This document shows positions 45,016-56,080 of a stretch of 64,000 nt of DNA, piece after piece. This DNA is from Bacillus sp. ISL-18. GTDB taxonomy: Bacteria; Bacillota; Bacilli; Bacillales; Cytobacillaceae. The position numbers and the translations under genes are program-made. The stretch covers positions 1-64,000 of the forward strand of contig NZ_JAGGQG010000031.1 of NCBI RefSeq assembly GCF_018613415.1, given 5' to 3'. Position 1 is the first letter of the stretch, and every line of letters begins with the position of its first letter. The notes below the pieces were generated by a model. The model was not told the DNA's origin, searched no databases, and saw only the letters and a program-made list of their open reading frames with translations.

Positions 45016-46707
45016 TTAGTCCCCGTTAACCACACGAAGTGGTACATCTTGTTCATCTAAAGGGATCATAGCATCTGTTAAATTTTTTTCGAGTAATAGT
45101 AAATAATTATTTTTAACTTGTTCCGTCCAGTTTAGTTTCTCAGCCATGCAGGCAATCACCTGATTTTTCCACCTTTGCACTGTTTGAATATCAAACAAAA
45201 TAGCTCCAGTACGGCGGTTAAAGAAATCAATTGGTGTTACAACCATTTCATGTTCAATTCCATAAATTAATTTTGCAAAAAGAGGCAGCGGCAAGTTATA
45301 TTTCACTGCATCAGCTGCATTCTCCTTAAGAATGTTAAAAACAGCAGCTGCGTTCGAGCCATAGATTCTCGATAAATGTTCCGCTTCTGCTTTTGTTAGT
45401 CCAGCTTCCTCTCCTTTTTTAAGCATCTTAGCAACATAACTATTAAAATTACTTGAACCTCCCACATCTCCACCAGAAATCGGCAGATGCTTTGTTTGAC
45501 AAGGTAAGAAACTTCTTGATTCTTCTAATTGAAATATAGCTACTAATCGATCAACCACAATTTCAGCCATTTTACGATAACCCGTTAATTTCCCTCCAGC
45601 AATTGTAAGTAATCCTGATTCAGATTCCCAAATCTCATCTTTTCGAGAGATCTCAGACGCACTTTTTCCTTCTTCATAAATCAGCGGGCGAACACCTGCC
45701 CAGCTTGATTCAATATCATTCTCGCTTATCTTTACTTCTGGGAACATATAATTGATAGCATCGATAATATAATTCCGATCAGCAACCGTCAGGTTAGGAT
45801 TTACTGCATCCTCATTATAGAAAGTATCAGTTGTTCCAACATACGCCTTACCATCACGAGGAATCGCAAATACCATTCTGCCATCAGGTGTATCAAAGTA
45901 TATAGCTTGTTTTAAAGGGAATCGTGACTGATCAATCACAAGGTGGACCCCTTTAGACAGCTGCAGCACTTTTCCTTTTTTTGACTGGTCCATTTCGCGG
46001 ATCTTATCAACCCATGGTCCGGCAGCATTGACGACCTTTTTTGCATGGATTTCGTATTTATAACCGGTTAACAGATCTTGTACAAGTGCTCCAATCACTT
46101 TTCCATTGTTGTAAAGCAACTTCATTACTTTTGTATAATTGCTGGCAGTGGCACCTTTTTCAACGGCAGCCTTCATTACTTCAATCGTCAGACGGGCATC
46201 GTCCGTACGATATTCTACATAATAACCGCCTCCCTTTAATCCTAATTTCTTCACCAATGGTTCTTTGGCAAGTGTCTCTTCAACTGAAAGCATTTTTCTG
46301 CGTTCTTGCTTTTTCACTCCCGCTAAAAAATCATAAACCCGCAGGCCGATGGATGTACTAAACTTACCAAACGTTCCCCCTTGGTGGATCGGTAATAACA
46401 TCCATTCTGGTGTCGTTACATGGGGACCATTCTCATAAACGATGGCCCGTTCTTTTCCAACCTCCGCTACCATCTTTATTTCAAATTGTTTTAAATATCG
46501 TAAGCCGCCATGAACGAGCTTTGTTGATCTGCTTGATGTACCAGCTGCAAAATCCTGCATGTCAACAAGAGCCGCTTTCAATCCACGTGATTCGGCATCC
46601 AAGGCTATCCCTGCGCCGGTTATACCGCCTCCAATAACTAATACATCAAATGTTTCACCTTTTAATTTATTGACTATCTCTTCTCGATGTAAGGTTGAAA
46701 ATTTCAT
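45016..46707 (-). CDS. glpD: Glycerol-3-phosphate dehydrogenase (FAD)
   Basis: The 563-residue flavoenzyme oxidises glycerol-3-phosphate to dihydroxyacetone phosphate at the membrane. It has the FAD-binding [35 protein letters not shown] and the C-terminal GlpD domain. The open frame extends 26 codons upstream, but GGAGG lies 8 nt before the ATG at 46707 and the extra N-terminus overlaps the leader terminator. It is expressed behind a GlpP-type leader. Confidence 0.95.
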   Translation of the reverse strand: MKFSTLHREEIVNKLKGETFDVLVIGGGITGAGIALDAESRGLKAALVDMQDFAAGTSSRSTKLVHGGLRYLKQFEIKMVAEVGKERAIVYENGPHVTTPEWMLLPIHQGGTFGKFSTSIGLRVYDFLAGVKKQERRKMLSVEETLAKEPLVKKLGLKGGGYYVEYRTDDARLTIEVMKAAVEKGATASNYTKVMKLLYNNGKVIGALVQDLLTGYKYEIHAKKVVNAAGPWVDKIREMDQSKKGKVLQLSKGVHLVIDQSRFPLKQAIYFDTPDGRMVFAIPRDGKAYVGTTDTFYNEDAVNPNLTVADRNYIIDAINYMFPEVKISENDIESSWAGVRPLIYEEGKSASEISRKDEIWESESGLLTIAGGKLTGYRKMAEIVVDRLVAIFQLEESRSFLPCQTKHLPISGGDVGGSSNFNSYVAKMLKKGEEAGLTKAEAEHLSRIYGSNAAAVFNILKENAADAVKYNLPLPLFAKLIYGIEHEMVVTPIDFFNRRTGAILFDIQTVQRWKNQVIACMAEKLNWTEQVKNNYLLLLEKNLTDAMIPLDEQDVPLRVVNGD

Positions 46708-46772
46708 CGTCTCTTCCTCCCGATTACGTGTCTTATTATTTACATATGCATTGAAATATAGGATGGAAATAG

Positions 46773-46860
46773 AAAAAGACCACAAAATACATTATCCAAT
46801 TGCGATAATGTTTTTGTGGTCTCTCCGACTTCTCCTGACAAATATTAACTTAGGTTTATC
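46773..46860 (-). ncRNA. glpD leader with terminator (GlpP antitermination site)
   Basis: A long stem (46778-46821, arms GACCACAAAA/TTTTGTGGTC with inner ACATTATC pairing) is followed on the minus strand by TTTTTCT. Upstream it has GTTAATATTTGTCAGGAG, nearly shared with the glpF leader. In B. subtilis GlpP with glycerol-3-phosphate prevents termination at this site. Confidence 0.85.
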
Positions 46861-46893
46861 TTAACATATTGAATCATCATGATACAACTAATA

Positions 46894-48399
<1,506 letters not shown>

Positions 48400-48417
48400 T
48401 TATAAAATATCTTACTA

Positions 48418-49242
48418 TTAAGCTACTTGGTTAGCCTGACTTCTAAGAGAACTCTGCTTTTTACTAGTTACAAATGAAAGTAATAGGACCACAACACTGA
48501 TTCCTAATACAATCCAAAGAGACCCTGTTGCTTTTCCTAAAAAGACTGTTTTATAAAAAACCGCACCAAGGCTGCCGCCTAAAAGCGGTCCGACAACCGG
48601 AATCCATGAATAGCCCCAATTAGAACTTCCCTTTCCACTGATTGGCAATAAGAAGTGAGCAATTCGCGGACCAAGGTCACGAGCTGGATTGATTGCATAA
48701 CCAGTTGTCCCACCTAAAGACATACCGATGACCACAATTAATAAACCGACTGCAAGTGGATTTAATCCTTCTGTAAATTTATTAGCTCCAATAAATAATA
48801 GACCAAGAACAAGGATAAAGGTACCAATCATTTCACTTAATAGATTTGAAAAAGTATGCGATATAGCAGGACTTGTCGCAAATACCCCAAGCTTTGTTGC
48901 AGGATCGTCCGTCTCCTTCCAGTGAGGCAGGTAATGTAAATAAATTAACACCGATCCTAAAATAGCGCCAAGCATTTGTGCCAAAATATAGGACGGCACA
49001 TCAGACCAAGGAAAATCTCCATTTAGTGCTAAGGCTATTGTGACAGCCGGGTTTAAGTGAGCTCCACTGACCGAACCTACCGCAAAAACCCCCATTGTTA
49101 CTGCAAGTCCCCAAGCAACTGTAATTACGATCCATCCCGCATTATTGGAATATGACTTCTTTAAAGAAGAGCCAGCCCCAATTCCTGCGCCAAACACAAT
49201 GAGAATCATTGTTCCAATCATTTCCCCAACGAATGGTGTCAT
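48418..49242 (-). CDS. glpF: Glycerol uptake facilitator
   Basis: The 274-residue aquaglyceroporin has six helices and both NPA motifs: HLNPAVTIAL and GYAINPARDLGPR. Glycerol enters by facilitated diffusion and is trapped by GlpK, the next gene in the operon. Its promoter, CcpA site and GlpP leader are listed separately. Confidence 0.95.
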   Translation of the reverse strand: MTPFVGEMIGTMILIVFGAGIGAGSSLKKSYSNNAGWIVITVAWGLAVTMGVFAVGSVSGAHLNPAVTIALALNGDFPWSDVPSYILAQMLGAILGSVLIYLHYLPHWKETDDPATKLGVFATSPAISHTFSNLLSEMIGTFILVLGLLFIGANKFTEGLNPLAVGLLIVVIGMSLGGTTGYAINPARDLGPRIAHFLLPISGKGSSNWGYSWIPVVGPLLGGSLGAVFYKTVFLGKATGSLWIVLGISVVVLLLSFVTSKKQSSLRSQANQVA

Positions 49243-49298
49243 TTTTCTTTCCCTCTCTCTTTTATATTATTTTTCCTGTTATGTCTAGGCTGTAAACG

Positions 49299-49380
49299 AA
49301 AAAAAAGAGATTCACAACAGAATGAACCCATTAATGGGTCTCTGTGTGAATCTCCTTATCTCCGTCACAAAATATTAACT
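49299..49380 (-). ncRNA. glpFK leader with terminator (GlpP antitermination site)
   Basis: GAGATTCACA pairs with TGTGAATCTC (49307-49354), with an inner GACCCATTAATGGGTTC, followed by eight T on the minus strand. The 5' part TTAATATTTTGTGACGGAG closely matches the glpD leader, the expected GlpP-binding region. Confidence 0.88.
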
Positions 49381-49387
49381 TAAGACG

Positions 49388-49417
49388 AGTATAGTACAAA
49401 GTTGAAAGCGGTGTCAA
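49388..49417 (-). promoter_or_regulatory. glpFK promoter with overlapping cre site
   Basis: TTGACA (49412-49417) and TATACT (49388-49393) are 18 bp apart on the minus strand. TGAAAGCGGTGTCA (49403-49416 on plus) fits the cre consensus TGWAANCGNTNWCA at every position and covers the -35, so CcpA repression is expected. Confidence 0.87.
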
Positions 49418-49454
49418 TACCTTTTTATGATTAAAATAGTATTAAAGTTAAAAA

Positions 49455-50003
49455 CTAATTGGCAAATAGGTTCCATAGCTCTTTTTTAGATGTGGTAATT
49501 CCAGAGGCACCGGCTTCTAATGCAGCATAAACGTCTTCAGATGTTCGAATGAGTCCTCCAGCTAATATAGGTGTTTTCACTCGTTCTTTTACTTCTGTTA
49601 TCATTTTAGGCATTGCTCCAGGAAGTACTTCAATATAATCTGGCTGTGTCTTTTCAATCAGCTTGTAGCTTTTTTCAAGTGCATGACTATCAATTAAAAA
49701 AATCCTTTGCACTGCAACTACACCTTTTTGCTTTGCCTTTTGGATGACACTTGACTTGGTTGAAATTAATCCATAAGGCTTGAATTCTTGGCAGATATAT
49801 TCGGTTGCATATTCATCATTTTTAATTCCATGGATTAAATCAACATGATAAATCATTTGTTTATTGTGCTGCTTTGCCATTAAGTTAATATTTTTTAGCT
49901 GCGCTATGTGCATATCTAAATAAACACCGATTTCAAATGGGCTTTTTAGGAATTTCTCAAATTCCTTCATATTCCCTGAAGCAGGTAATATCTTTTGTTC
50001 CAA
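49455..50003 (-). CDS. glpP: Glycerol operon antiterminator GlpP
   Basis: The 182-residue protein has a TIM-barrel-like GlpP fold with HVDLIHGIKNDEYATEYICQ, GLISTKSSVI and PILAGGLIRTSEDV, all family segments. It binds glycerol-3-phosphate and the glp leader RNAs to prevent termination. The open frame goes on 23 codons upstream, but a TTG at 50003 with AAGGGG 9 nt before it gives the length and start of B. subtilis GlpP (ILPA-NMK-F). It is next to both its targets. Confidence 0.92.
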   Translation of the reverse strand: MEQKILPASGNMKEFEKFLKSPFEIGVYLDMHIAQLKNINLMAKQHNKQMIYHVDLIHGIKNDEYATEYICQEFKPYGLISTKSSVIQKAKQKGVVAVQRIFLIDSHALEKSYKLIEKTQPDYIEVLPGAMPKMITEVKERVKTPILAGGLIRTSEDVYAALEAGASGITTSKKELWNLFAN

Positions 50004-50070
50004 ATGACTCAATCCCCTTTGTACCAACTTTTCTACTATCTTAAAGAGAAAATCTTTATTATTCAATAGC

Positions 50071-50121
50071 AAAAAAAGGGTCGGCCTCCCGCTCCTTTAC
50101 AAGCAGCGAGGGACTGACCCC
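50071..50121 (-). terminator. Terminator of mtlD
   Basis: A long stem on the minus strand (GGGGTCAGTCCCTCGCT with AGCGGGAGGCCGACCC) is followed by TTTTTTTG. It lies after the mtlD stop and before glpP. Confidence 0.82.
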
Positions 50122-50127
50122 TTTCTT

Positions 50128-51270
50128 TTATTTCTTTAACAAATCATAATACCTGATTACTTCTACTGTAATTTCACTATTTTCAGCCAACCCGCTCACT
50201 TCTTTTAAGACAGATGGGAGTCCGTTTTCCTTTATCATGGCTTGCAGCTTTACAGCCTCTGGGTCATCTTGATAATCAAACAGCAGGGCGGAAGCAATTG
50301 CCTTTGCAAGGTTCGTGTAGGAAAGACCGGATTTATTTGCTTCAACAGCAGGACGTACGAGACGATCATTAGGACCAAGCTTACGGAGAGGCGAGCGTCC
50401 TACTCTAGTCACATCATCATTTAAATAAGCGTTTTGGAAACGATGAATAATCTTATCAATGTATTGGCCATGTTCTTCAGGATCTAAACCATATTCATGA
50501 ATGAGGTAGGCACCTGTTTCGCCTAGCGTTGCTTGTACCTGTTTTACGATTTCCTCATCTGCTAATGTCTGATCAATCGTGGACTTCTTCGCTAGATATC
50601 CCAAATACGCAATCACGGCATGACCTGTGTTTACGGTAAATAATTTTCGTTCAATAAAAGGAGCAAGATCAGCAACCATTTTCATCCCTTCAACTGGTGG
50701 AATGTTATCGCTGGTTTCTACTACCCATTCATAATAAGGTTCTACCAATACATCAAGTGATCCTTGATTGTTTTGAAGGGGCACGATTCGGTCAACTGCC
50801 GAATTAAAGAAGTATACTTTACCCTCTAATTTCTCCTTGGTTTCACTATCTAAATGTTCAAAGATATATCCTTTTAGTAAGTCGGTAGCCGAAATTTGAT
50901 TCTCGCATGCTATTACATACAGTTTTTCATCATTATCCTTTACTCTTTCCGCCAATCCCTTAGCAATTAACGGTGCAATATGGGGAAGAATATTCGGTCC
51001 AATCGCAGTGGTTAGATAGACAGCTTGCTTGATGGCTTCGATTACATCACTTTCTTGCGTCATATTATTTAATCCGGAAACATTCTTGATCGTCATACTT
51101 TCTTGTTCAGCCGTGGCTAATTTTACTTGGTATTGTTTTTCCTCATTTAATTGATTAATGATTTGATCGGCAATATCCACAAAGGTAACATGATAGCCAG
51201 ACTGTGAAAAAAGCGCCCCGATAAATCCTCTTCCTATGTTCCCTGCTCCAAAATGAACTGCTAGTTCCAT
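50128..51270 (-). CDS. mtlD: Mannitol-1-phosphate 5-dehydrogenase
   Basis: The 380-residue enzyme oxidises mannitol-1-phosphate to fructose-6-phosphate with NAD. It begins ELAVHFGAGNIGRGFIG (Rossmann glycine pattern) and contains KLFTVNTGHAVIAYLGY. The ATG at 51270 has AAAGGA 9 nt upstream; an ATG three codons earlier overlaps the mtlR1 stop. It is the last gene of the mtlA1-mtlR1-mtlD cluster. Confidence 0.96.
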   Translation of the reverse strand: MELAVHFGAGNIGRGFIGALFSQSGYHVTFVDIADQIINQLNEEKQYQVKLATAEQESMTIKNVSGLNNMTQESDVIEAIKQAVYLTTAIGPNILPHIAPLIAKGLAERVKDNDEKLYVIACENQISATDLLKGYIFEHLDSETKEKLEGKVYFFNSAVDRIVPLQNNQGSLDVLVEPYYEWVVETSDNIPPVEGMKMVADLAPFIERKLFTVNTGHAVIAYLGYLAKKSTIDQTLADEEIVKQVQATLGETGAYLIHEYGLDPEEHGQYIDKIIHRFQNAYLNDDVTRVGRSPLRKLGPNDRLVRPAVEANKSGLSYTNLAKAIASALLFDYQDDPEAVKLQAMIKENGLPSVLKEVSGLAENSEITVEVIRYYDLLKK

Positions 51271-51275
51271 TCTTA

Positions 51276-53369
51276 TCATTCCTTTATTATTTTTGTTTGG
51301 AGATAATGTAAAAAAATCGCCTCTAATTTTGCACGAATCACTTGCTCATTTGCTGATGAAAAAATCATAATGGCTTCTTGGTTTTCAATCAAACTAGTGC
51401 TAATCAAGCTTACTATTTCCTGCTCTCTCACACTTAATTCCTCAGGAGCGAGCAGTAATAGCAAGGTTTTCATGGACATATCCTTTCCGTCCATGCCTTT
51501 AACCATAATCGGTTCCTGTAAAGGCGAGATTTGAAAAATAAGTTCATGAATATTCTTATCTCTGCAATGGAAAAGGCCCATTCCCGTACCCGGTATACCC
51601 AGGCCGCCCTTTCTTTCCCGCTCCCTTAACGAGGCTAGAACATCTATGCTTGAGCTTAAAAGCTTTTGCTTTTGGATCGTAAGGACCATTTCTGCCAGCA
51701 CTTTTTCATGCTCCTTTACCTGTTGCAGTTGATACACTTTGAAATTAGTTAATATAGCCTCTATACTTTTTTGTACATCCTTCAGCAGGTTTAACTTTTC
51801 ATAAATGGTTCCAATTGGTTTAACACCCGTTGATGAGGCATTGGTATCTGACGAGGGTAGATAATTTCTTTTTTCCATTACCTTTTTTAGGTTGTTTTTC
51901 AAAAAGTTCCTAATGGCGAGAATGTTCTCCTCTGTTAAAAGTGGAGAAACCAAAAGATAATCAATGTCTAAAAAAGGGAGCTTTACGGTCGAAATGATGA
52001 GATCAAACCTTTTCAGATTTGTTTGATTTTGGATTTCTTTTAATGATTTTATTTCAATATGGTCAATACCCATAATCTCTTTTTTGATCCTGCTAGCTAA
52101 CATTTTGGATGTCCCAATACCTGTTGGACAGACAATTAATGCATTTACTGATAATTTCTCTTCCCGCATCACTAAGGCAGACCCAAAATGAAGGACAATA
52201 AAGGCAATTTCATCATCTGGGATAGAATCAATATCGGTAAACAGCTTTTCAACACTAGTTTTAACCGCTAAAAACAGAAAGGGATACTTCTGTTTTATTT
52301 CCTCTTTTAAAGGATTAAACAATCCCATTTGTTGTTTAATTCGATACAGGGATGGTTCCATATGAGCTAAGAGCCCCTGATACAAGGAAAAATCATTCGT
52401 GAGATCAATATGTAACTGTGATGAAACATCCTGTATTAGGGTCTTTACCATTTTACTTAGAACAAGGCTGTCATAAGGCACAACATCTACAGACTGAAGC
52501 TTAGATCCCTTCAAGATCCCAGCCAAATAAATCAGATCTTGTTCCCTAAATGTTACTGAGAAGGCTTCTTCAAGCTGCCCGCATATTTCCTTAATCAAGT
52601 TATATTCGGTCAGCAGGTTATTCATAGATCCAGCCTCTTCTTCAAGCAGGAAGAGAGCATAGGTCCGTTGCATGGTTATACCTATATGTACAATCAGTCC
52701 GATATAATCATTATCGGCTAACCGCTGCTGTGTACGATTAAATATCGTATTTACTAGTCGATCAATCACAACGATGTATTCAGGAACAAAGTAGTTCACT
52801 ATTAATTCTTGAGTATATTTTCCGTTTTCTACTAAAAATAAACTCTCAATTAACTCTTCATAAAAATACAACAAAAAGTAGCTCGCCAGTGCTTTTCGTT
52901 TAGCTGACTCTGATCCCGTAAGATCAACGCCTACTCCTCTTTTCCTAGTAATCGTCACATTAAAAGGGCGTAACCATTCCGTCAATTCCTCAATATAGTT
53001 GGTTATCGTTGCGTTACTAACACCGAGTTCCATTGCTAAAGCTTGAATTTTAAAGGCATCCTCTTGCATCAAGACAATCAGCAGCTGCAATTTCTTCTCT
53101 TCCGGAGTTTGATCGATTGGAACCATACTCATTACCTTCTGTACTAACCGAAAGATATTTTCGTTCTTTCCCTCAATCCTAAGCCCTGTTTCCAAATGAC
53201 GAATTAAGTGAAGATCAAACGTCTGAAGGATCTTTTCTACCCCGTTTAAATCACGGTGAACTGTACGGCCGCTTACATTTAAGTGGTTCGCCAGAGATGC
53301 TGCTGTTTGTTTTCCAGATGTTTTAACGAGTAATTCAATAATTGCCTTTTCCCTATTTGTTATATACAT
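51276..53369 (-). CDS. mtlR: Mannitol operon activator MtlR (copy 1)
   Basis: A 697-residue BglG-type activator: N-terminal helix-turn-helix repeats, two PRD domains with regulatory histidines (GLIVHIGITMQR, LLAHMEPSLYRI), an EIIB-like domain with a Cys in LIVCPTGIGTSKM and an EIIA-like domain with His in GMGLFHCRD. PTS phosphorylation sets its activity. The start at 53369 (MYITNREKAI) follows a weak GGTAG. It is intact, unlike copy 2. Confidence 0.92.
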   Translation of the reverse strand: MYITNREKAIIELLVKTSGKQTAASLANHLNVSGRTVHRDLNGVEKILQTFDLHLIRHLETGLRIEGKNENIFRLVQKVMSMVPIDQTPEEKKLQLLIVLMQEDAFKIQALAMELGVSNATITNYIEELTEWLRPFNVTITRKRGVGVDLTGSESAKRKALASYFLLYFYEELIESLFLVENGKYTQELIVNYFVPEYIVVIDRLVNTIFNRTQQRLADNDYIGLIVHIGITMQRTYALFLLEEEAGSMNNLLTEYNLIKEICGQLEEAFSVTFREQDLIYLAGILKGSKLQSVDVVPYDSLVLSKMVKTLIQDVSSQLHIDLTNDFSLYQGLLAHMEPSLYRIKQQMGLFNPLKEEIKQKYPFLFLAVKTSVEKLFTDIDSIPDDEIAFIVLHFGSALVMREEKLSVNALIVCPTGIGTSKMLASRIKKEIMGIDHIEIKSLKEIQNQTNLKRFDLIISTVKLPFLDIDYLLVSPLLTEENILAIRNFLKNNLKKVMEKRNYLPSSDTNASSTGVKPIGTIYEKLNLLKDVQKSIEAILTNFKVYQLQQVKEHEKVLAEMVLTIQKQKLLSSSIDVLASLRERERKGGLGIPGTGMGLFHCRDKNIHELIFQISPLQEPIMVKGMDGKDMSMKTLLLLLAPEELSVREQEIVSLISTSLIENQEAIMIFSSANEQVIRAKLEAIFLHYLQTKIIKE

Positions 53370-53509
53370 GCTACCAGCTCGTTTCTGTGATCGTAACAAT
53401 ATGAGAACTTACAATTTGGTAAGGATGATGAATGAGGATAGAGGCATTTTCTAAAAAAGTGAATAGAAAAGCAGCAGAACAGCTTTTCTATTCACAAACG
53501 ATCTGATGT

Positions 53510-55414
53510 TTACTTATCATTTAAAATGTCGATAATTTCTCTTGCTGATTTTGCTTCTACTAATTTTTCTATATTAGCCATATCTGAGCATGTAACGGCA
53601 ATTCCCGATAAGATTTCAAGATGTGTGCCATCTTTCCCAGCAATACCAAAAATTAATCGAACCTTTTGGCCATCAAAGTCGACACCATCTGGTACTTGTA
53701 ATACGGTAAACCCGGAATTTAAGACATCCTTTTTCGCATCTTCTGTTCCGTGCGGGATTGCTACATCATTCCCCATATAAGTTGACGTCATTTCATCTCT
53801 TGCGATCATAGCATCGATATAGCTTTCTTTAACGTATCCAGCCTTCACCAACGCTCTTCCTGCAAAACGAATCGCCTCTTCTTTTGTCGTGAATGATTGA
53901 TTTAAGAAGATATTCTCCTCAAGAAGTAACGCATCATCCGTCTGATTTTTTCCATCAGGAACATTTGCTTCCGCATCGTCTACCAATTCTTGAAGTCCAG
54001 CCGTTTCCGGATTTTTAAGCTGGTTAATTAATTTATCATATTCAGGACTTGATAAGAAATTATCCACTGAAATATGGTAAGCATTTGGCAGCTTATTCTG
54101 TGCTCTAGGTGTTAACTCTTCTTGTGTAACAACAATTTGAGCATCTGCTGGCAAATTACTGATCGCTGTATTGGTAACGGAAATATTTAATCCGGCTTCT
54201 TTTACTTTTTTACGCAGCAAGGATGCACCCATTGCACTTGAACCCATTCCTGCATCACAAGCGAACACAATCTTATTTACTGTTTCAGGCATTGTAGCGG
54301 AAGTGGCAGAAAAGACATTCGATACTGAACTCTTCTTTCCTTTCATTTCCTGCATTTTTTTGGCAGCTTCTTCGATATCTTCCTCTTGTTGTTTACCTGT
54401 TTTAAGAATAAACGATGAAACAACAAACGAAACAATTCCTGCTACCAGCACCCCTGCCAGGTTGGCAAGATACGTGCCTGCATGATGCGGAGTGACTGCC
54501 ATAATAGCAAGGATACTACCCGGTGATGCAGGAGCAAGTAATCCACCGCCTAAAAGGACTAATGTAAATACGCCGCTCATTCCACCAAGAATAACTGCTA
54601 GGAACAGCATTGGGCGCATTAAGATATAAGGGAAGTAGATTTCATGAATCCCACCAAAGAATTGAATAATGGCAGCTCCTGGTGCAGTTCGTTTCGCTGT
54701 ACCTTTTCCAAAAATACAGTATGCCAAAAGTACTCCGATACCAGGTCCTGGATTTGCTTCAAGAAGAAATAATAATGATTTTCCTGTTGTTTTTGCTTGC
54801 TCAACACCGATTGGTGATAATACACCATGGTTAATCGCATTATTTAAGAACAGAATTTTAGCAGGTTCAATAATGATACTTGTTAATGGCAATAAACCTG
54901 TGCTTACCAGCCAATCAACACCCGCAACAAGCCACCCGGTAAATACATCCACCGCTGGACCAATTGCTAAGAAAGATAAGATCGCCAGTAATCCACCTAG
55001 GATACCTGCTGAAAAGTTATTGACAAGCATTTCAAAGCCCGCTTTAATTTTTCCTTCAACAGATTGGTCAAATTTCTTAATGACCCAACCGCCGAACGGT
55101 CCCATGATCATGGCGCCTAAGAACATTGGAATATCTGTTCCGACAATAACCCCCATTGTTGCAATTGCCCCAACTACTCCTCCGCGTTGATCATGTACAA
55201 GCTTACCACCCGTGTAACCTATCAAAAGAGGAAGTAAGTATGTAACCATTGGGCCGACCATTTTGGCAAGGCTTTCATTCGGAAAGAAACCAGTTGGAAT
55301 AAATAAGGCCGTGATTAACCCCCATGCTATGAAAGCTGATATATTCGGCATAACCATCGAACTTAGGAAGTTGCCGAATTTTTGTACAGCTACCTTTATA
55401 TTAGATTGAGCCAT
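53510..55414 (-). CDS. mtlA: Mannitol PTS permease EIICBA (copy 1, fused EIIA)
   Basis: A 634-residue permease with an EIIC membrane part (about 1-340, GGIHEIYFPYILM), an EIIB domain with phospho-Cys386 in FACDAGMGSSAMG, and a C-terminal EIIA domain with phospho-His555 in AIPHGTED. It imports and phosphorylates mannitol. A separate EIIA (mtlF) and a second permease without EIIA (mtlA2) are nearby. The EIIA part is close to MtlF in sequence. Confidence 0.94.
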   Translation of the reverse strand: MAQSNIKVAVQKFGNFLSSMVMPNISAFIAWGLITALFIPTGFFPNESLAKMVGPMVTYLLPLLIGYTGGKLVHDQRGGVVGAIATMGVIVGTDIPMFLGAMIMGPFGGWVIKKFDQSVEGKIKAGFEMLVNNFSAGILGGLLAILSFLAIGPAVDVFTGWLVAGVDWLVSTGLLPLTSIIIEPAKILFLNNAINHGVLSPIGVEQAKTTGKSLLFLLEANPGPGIGVLLAYCIFGKGTAKRTAPGAAIIQFFGGIHEIYFPYILMRPMLFLAVILGGMSGVFTLVLLGGGLLAPASPGSILAIMAVTPHHAGTYLANLAGVLVAGIVSFVVSSFILKTGKQQEEDIEEAAKKMQEMKGKKSSVSNVFSATSATMPETVNKIVFACDAGMGSSAMGASLLRKKVKEAGLNISVTNTAISNLPADAQIVVTQEELTPRAQNKLPNAYHISVDNFLSSPEYDKLINQLKNPETAGLQELVDDAEANVPDGKNQTDDALLLEENIFLNQSFTTKEEAIRFAGRALVKAGYVKESYIDAMIARDEMTSTYMGNDVAIPHGTEDAKKDVLNSGFTVLQVPDGVDFDGQKVRLIFGIAGKDGTHLEILSGIAVTCSDMANIEKLVEAKSAREIIDILNDK

Positions 55415-55450
55415 TTGCTCTCATCCCTTCTTTGTTATAGTACCCTATCT

Positions 55451-55479
55451 ATAGTAAGGCACTGAACCACTGCATTCAA
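55451..55479 (-). promoter_or_regulatory. Promoter of mtlA1
   Basis: On the minus strand TTGAAT (55474-55479) and TACTAT (55451-55456) are 17 bp apart. The MtlR box lies 18 bp upstream. Confidence 0.65.
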
Positions 55480-55497
55480 TAAAGAGTAAAGTGAGAT

Positions 55498-55518
55498 TTG
55501 TCACACATAGTGGGACAA
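55498..55518 (-). promoter_or_regulatory. MtlR operator-like box before mtlA1
   Basis: TTGTCA and GGACAA half-sites are separated by 9 bp (21 bp total). The box ends 18 bp from the -35, the same distance as at mtlA2, which fits an activator site. Confidence 0.65.
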
Positions 55519-55640
55519 ACCTATTGTTTCTCAAAGAAAATTGAATATACAGCATTTCTAACAAAAGGTTATACATGGAAAGGCCCACGGCTTATTCTTA
55601 ATAACTAACTACTATATTTGGGTATGACGGCTCGATTGAA

Positions 55641-56078
55641 TTAATTGACATCTTCAAAGATGGCCAAGATCTCATCCGCTGATTGGGCAGAGACAAGTCT
55701 CTCGATGTTTTCTTCTTCAGAACAAACAATGGCAATATTAGATAGTATATCGAGGTGTTCATTATCTTTTCCAGCAATTCCAATCAGAAGCTTAACCATA
55801 TTTCCTGCCCCAAAGTCCACACCTTGTGGAACTTGAACAAATGATATGCCAGATTCCTTTACAAATGGCTTGGAATCCTCGGTACCATGTGGAATCGCGA
55901 CGAAATTGCCCATATAAGTAGACGTTAATTGTTCTCTTTCAAGCATTTTTTCAATATAGTCAGCATCCACATAGCCTTTTTCTACAAGAATTCCCCCAGT
56001 TAATCGAATCGCTTCCTCCTTAGAATTTACGATTGTGTTTAATCGAATATTTTCTTTTGCTAAGATTGATTTTGTCAT
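55641..56078 (-). CDS. mtlF: Mannitol PTS EIIA protein
   Basis: The 145-residue EIIA has its phosphorylation site at His64 in FVAIPHGTEDSK. It passes phosphate from HPr to the EIIB of the mannitol permease. It is 2 nt downstream of the mtlR2 frame and would serve mtlA2, which lacks EIIA. AAGGAG precedes the ATG. Confidence 0.95.
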   Translation of the reverse strand: MTKSILAKENIRLNTIVNSKEEAIRLTGGILVEKGYVDADYIEKMLEREQLTSTYMGNFVAIPHGTEDSKPFVKESGISFVQVPQGVDFGAGNMVKLLIGIAGKDNEHLDILSNIAIVCSEEENIERLVSAQSADEILAIFEDVN

Positions 56079-56080
56079 CC

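Noticed and set aside
53465-53489. Hairpin AGAAAAGC...GCTTTTCT between mtlA1 and mtlR1 as a terminator
   Set aside because: On the minus strand it is followed by ATTCAC rather than a direct T-tract, so termination is not supported.
54669-55190. 173-codon plus-strand frame inside mtlA1
   Set aside because: Antisense shadow of the EIIC coding region.
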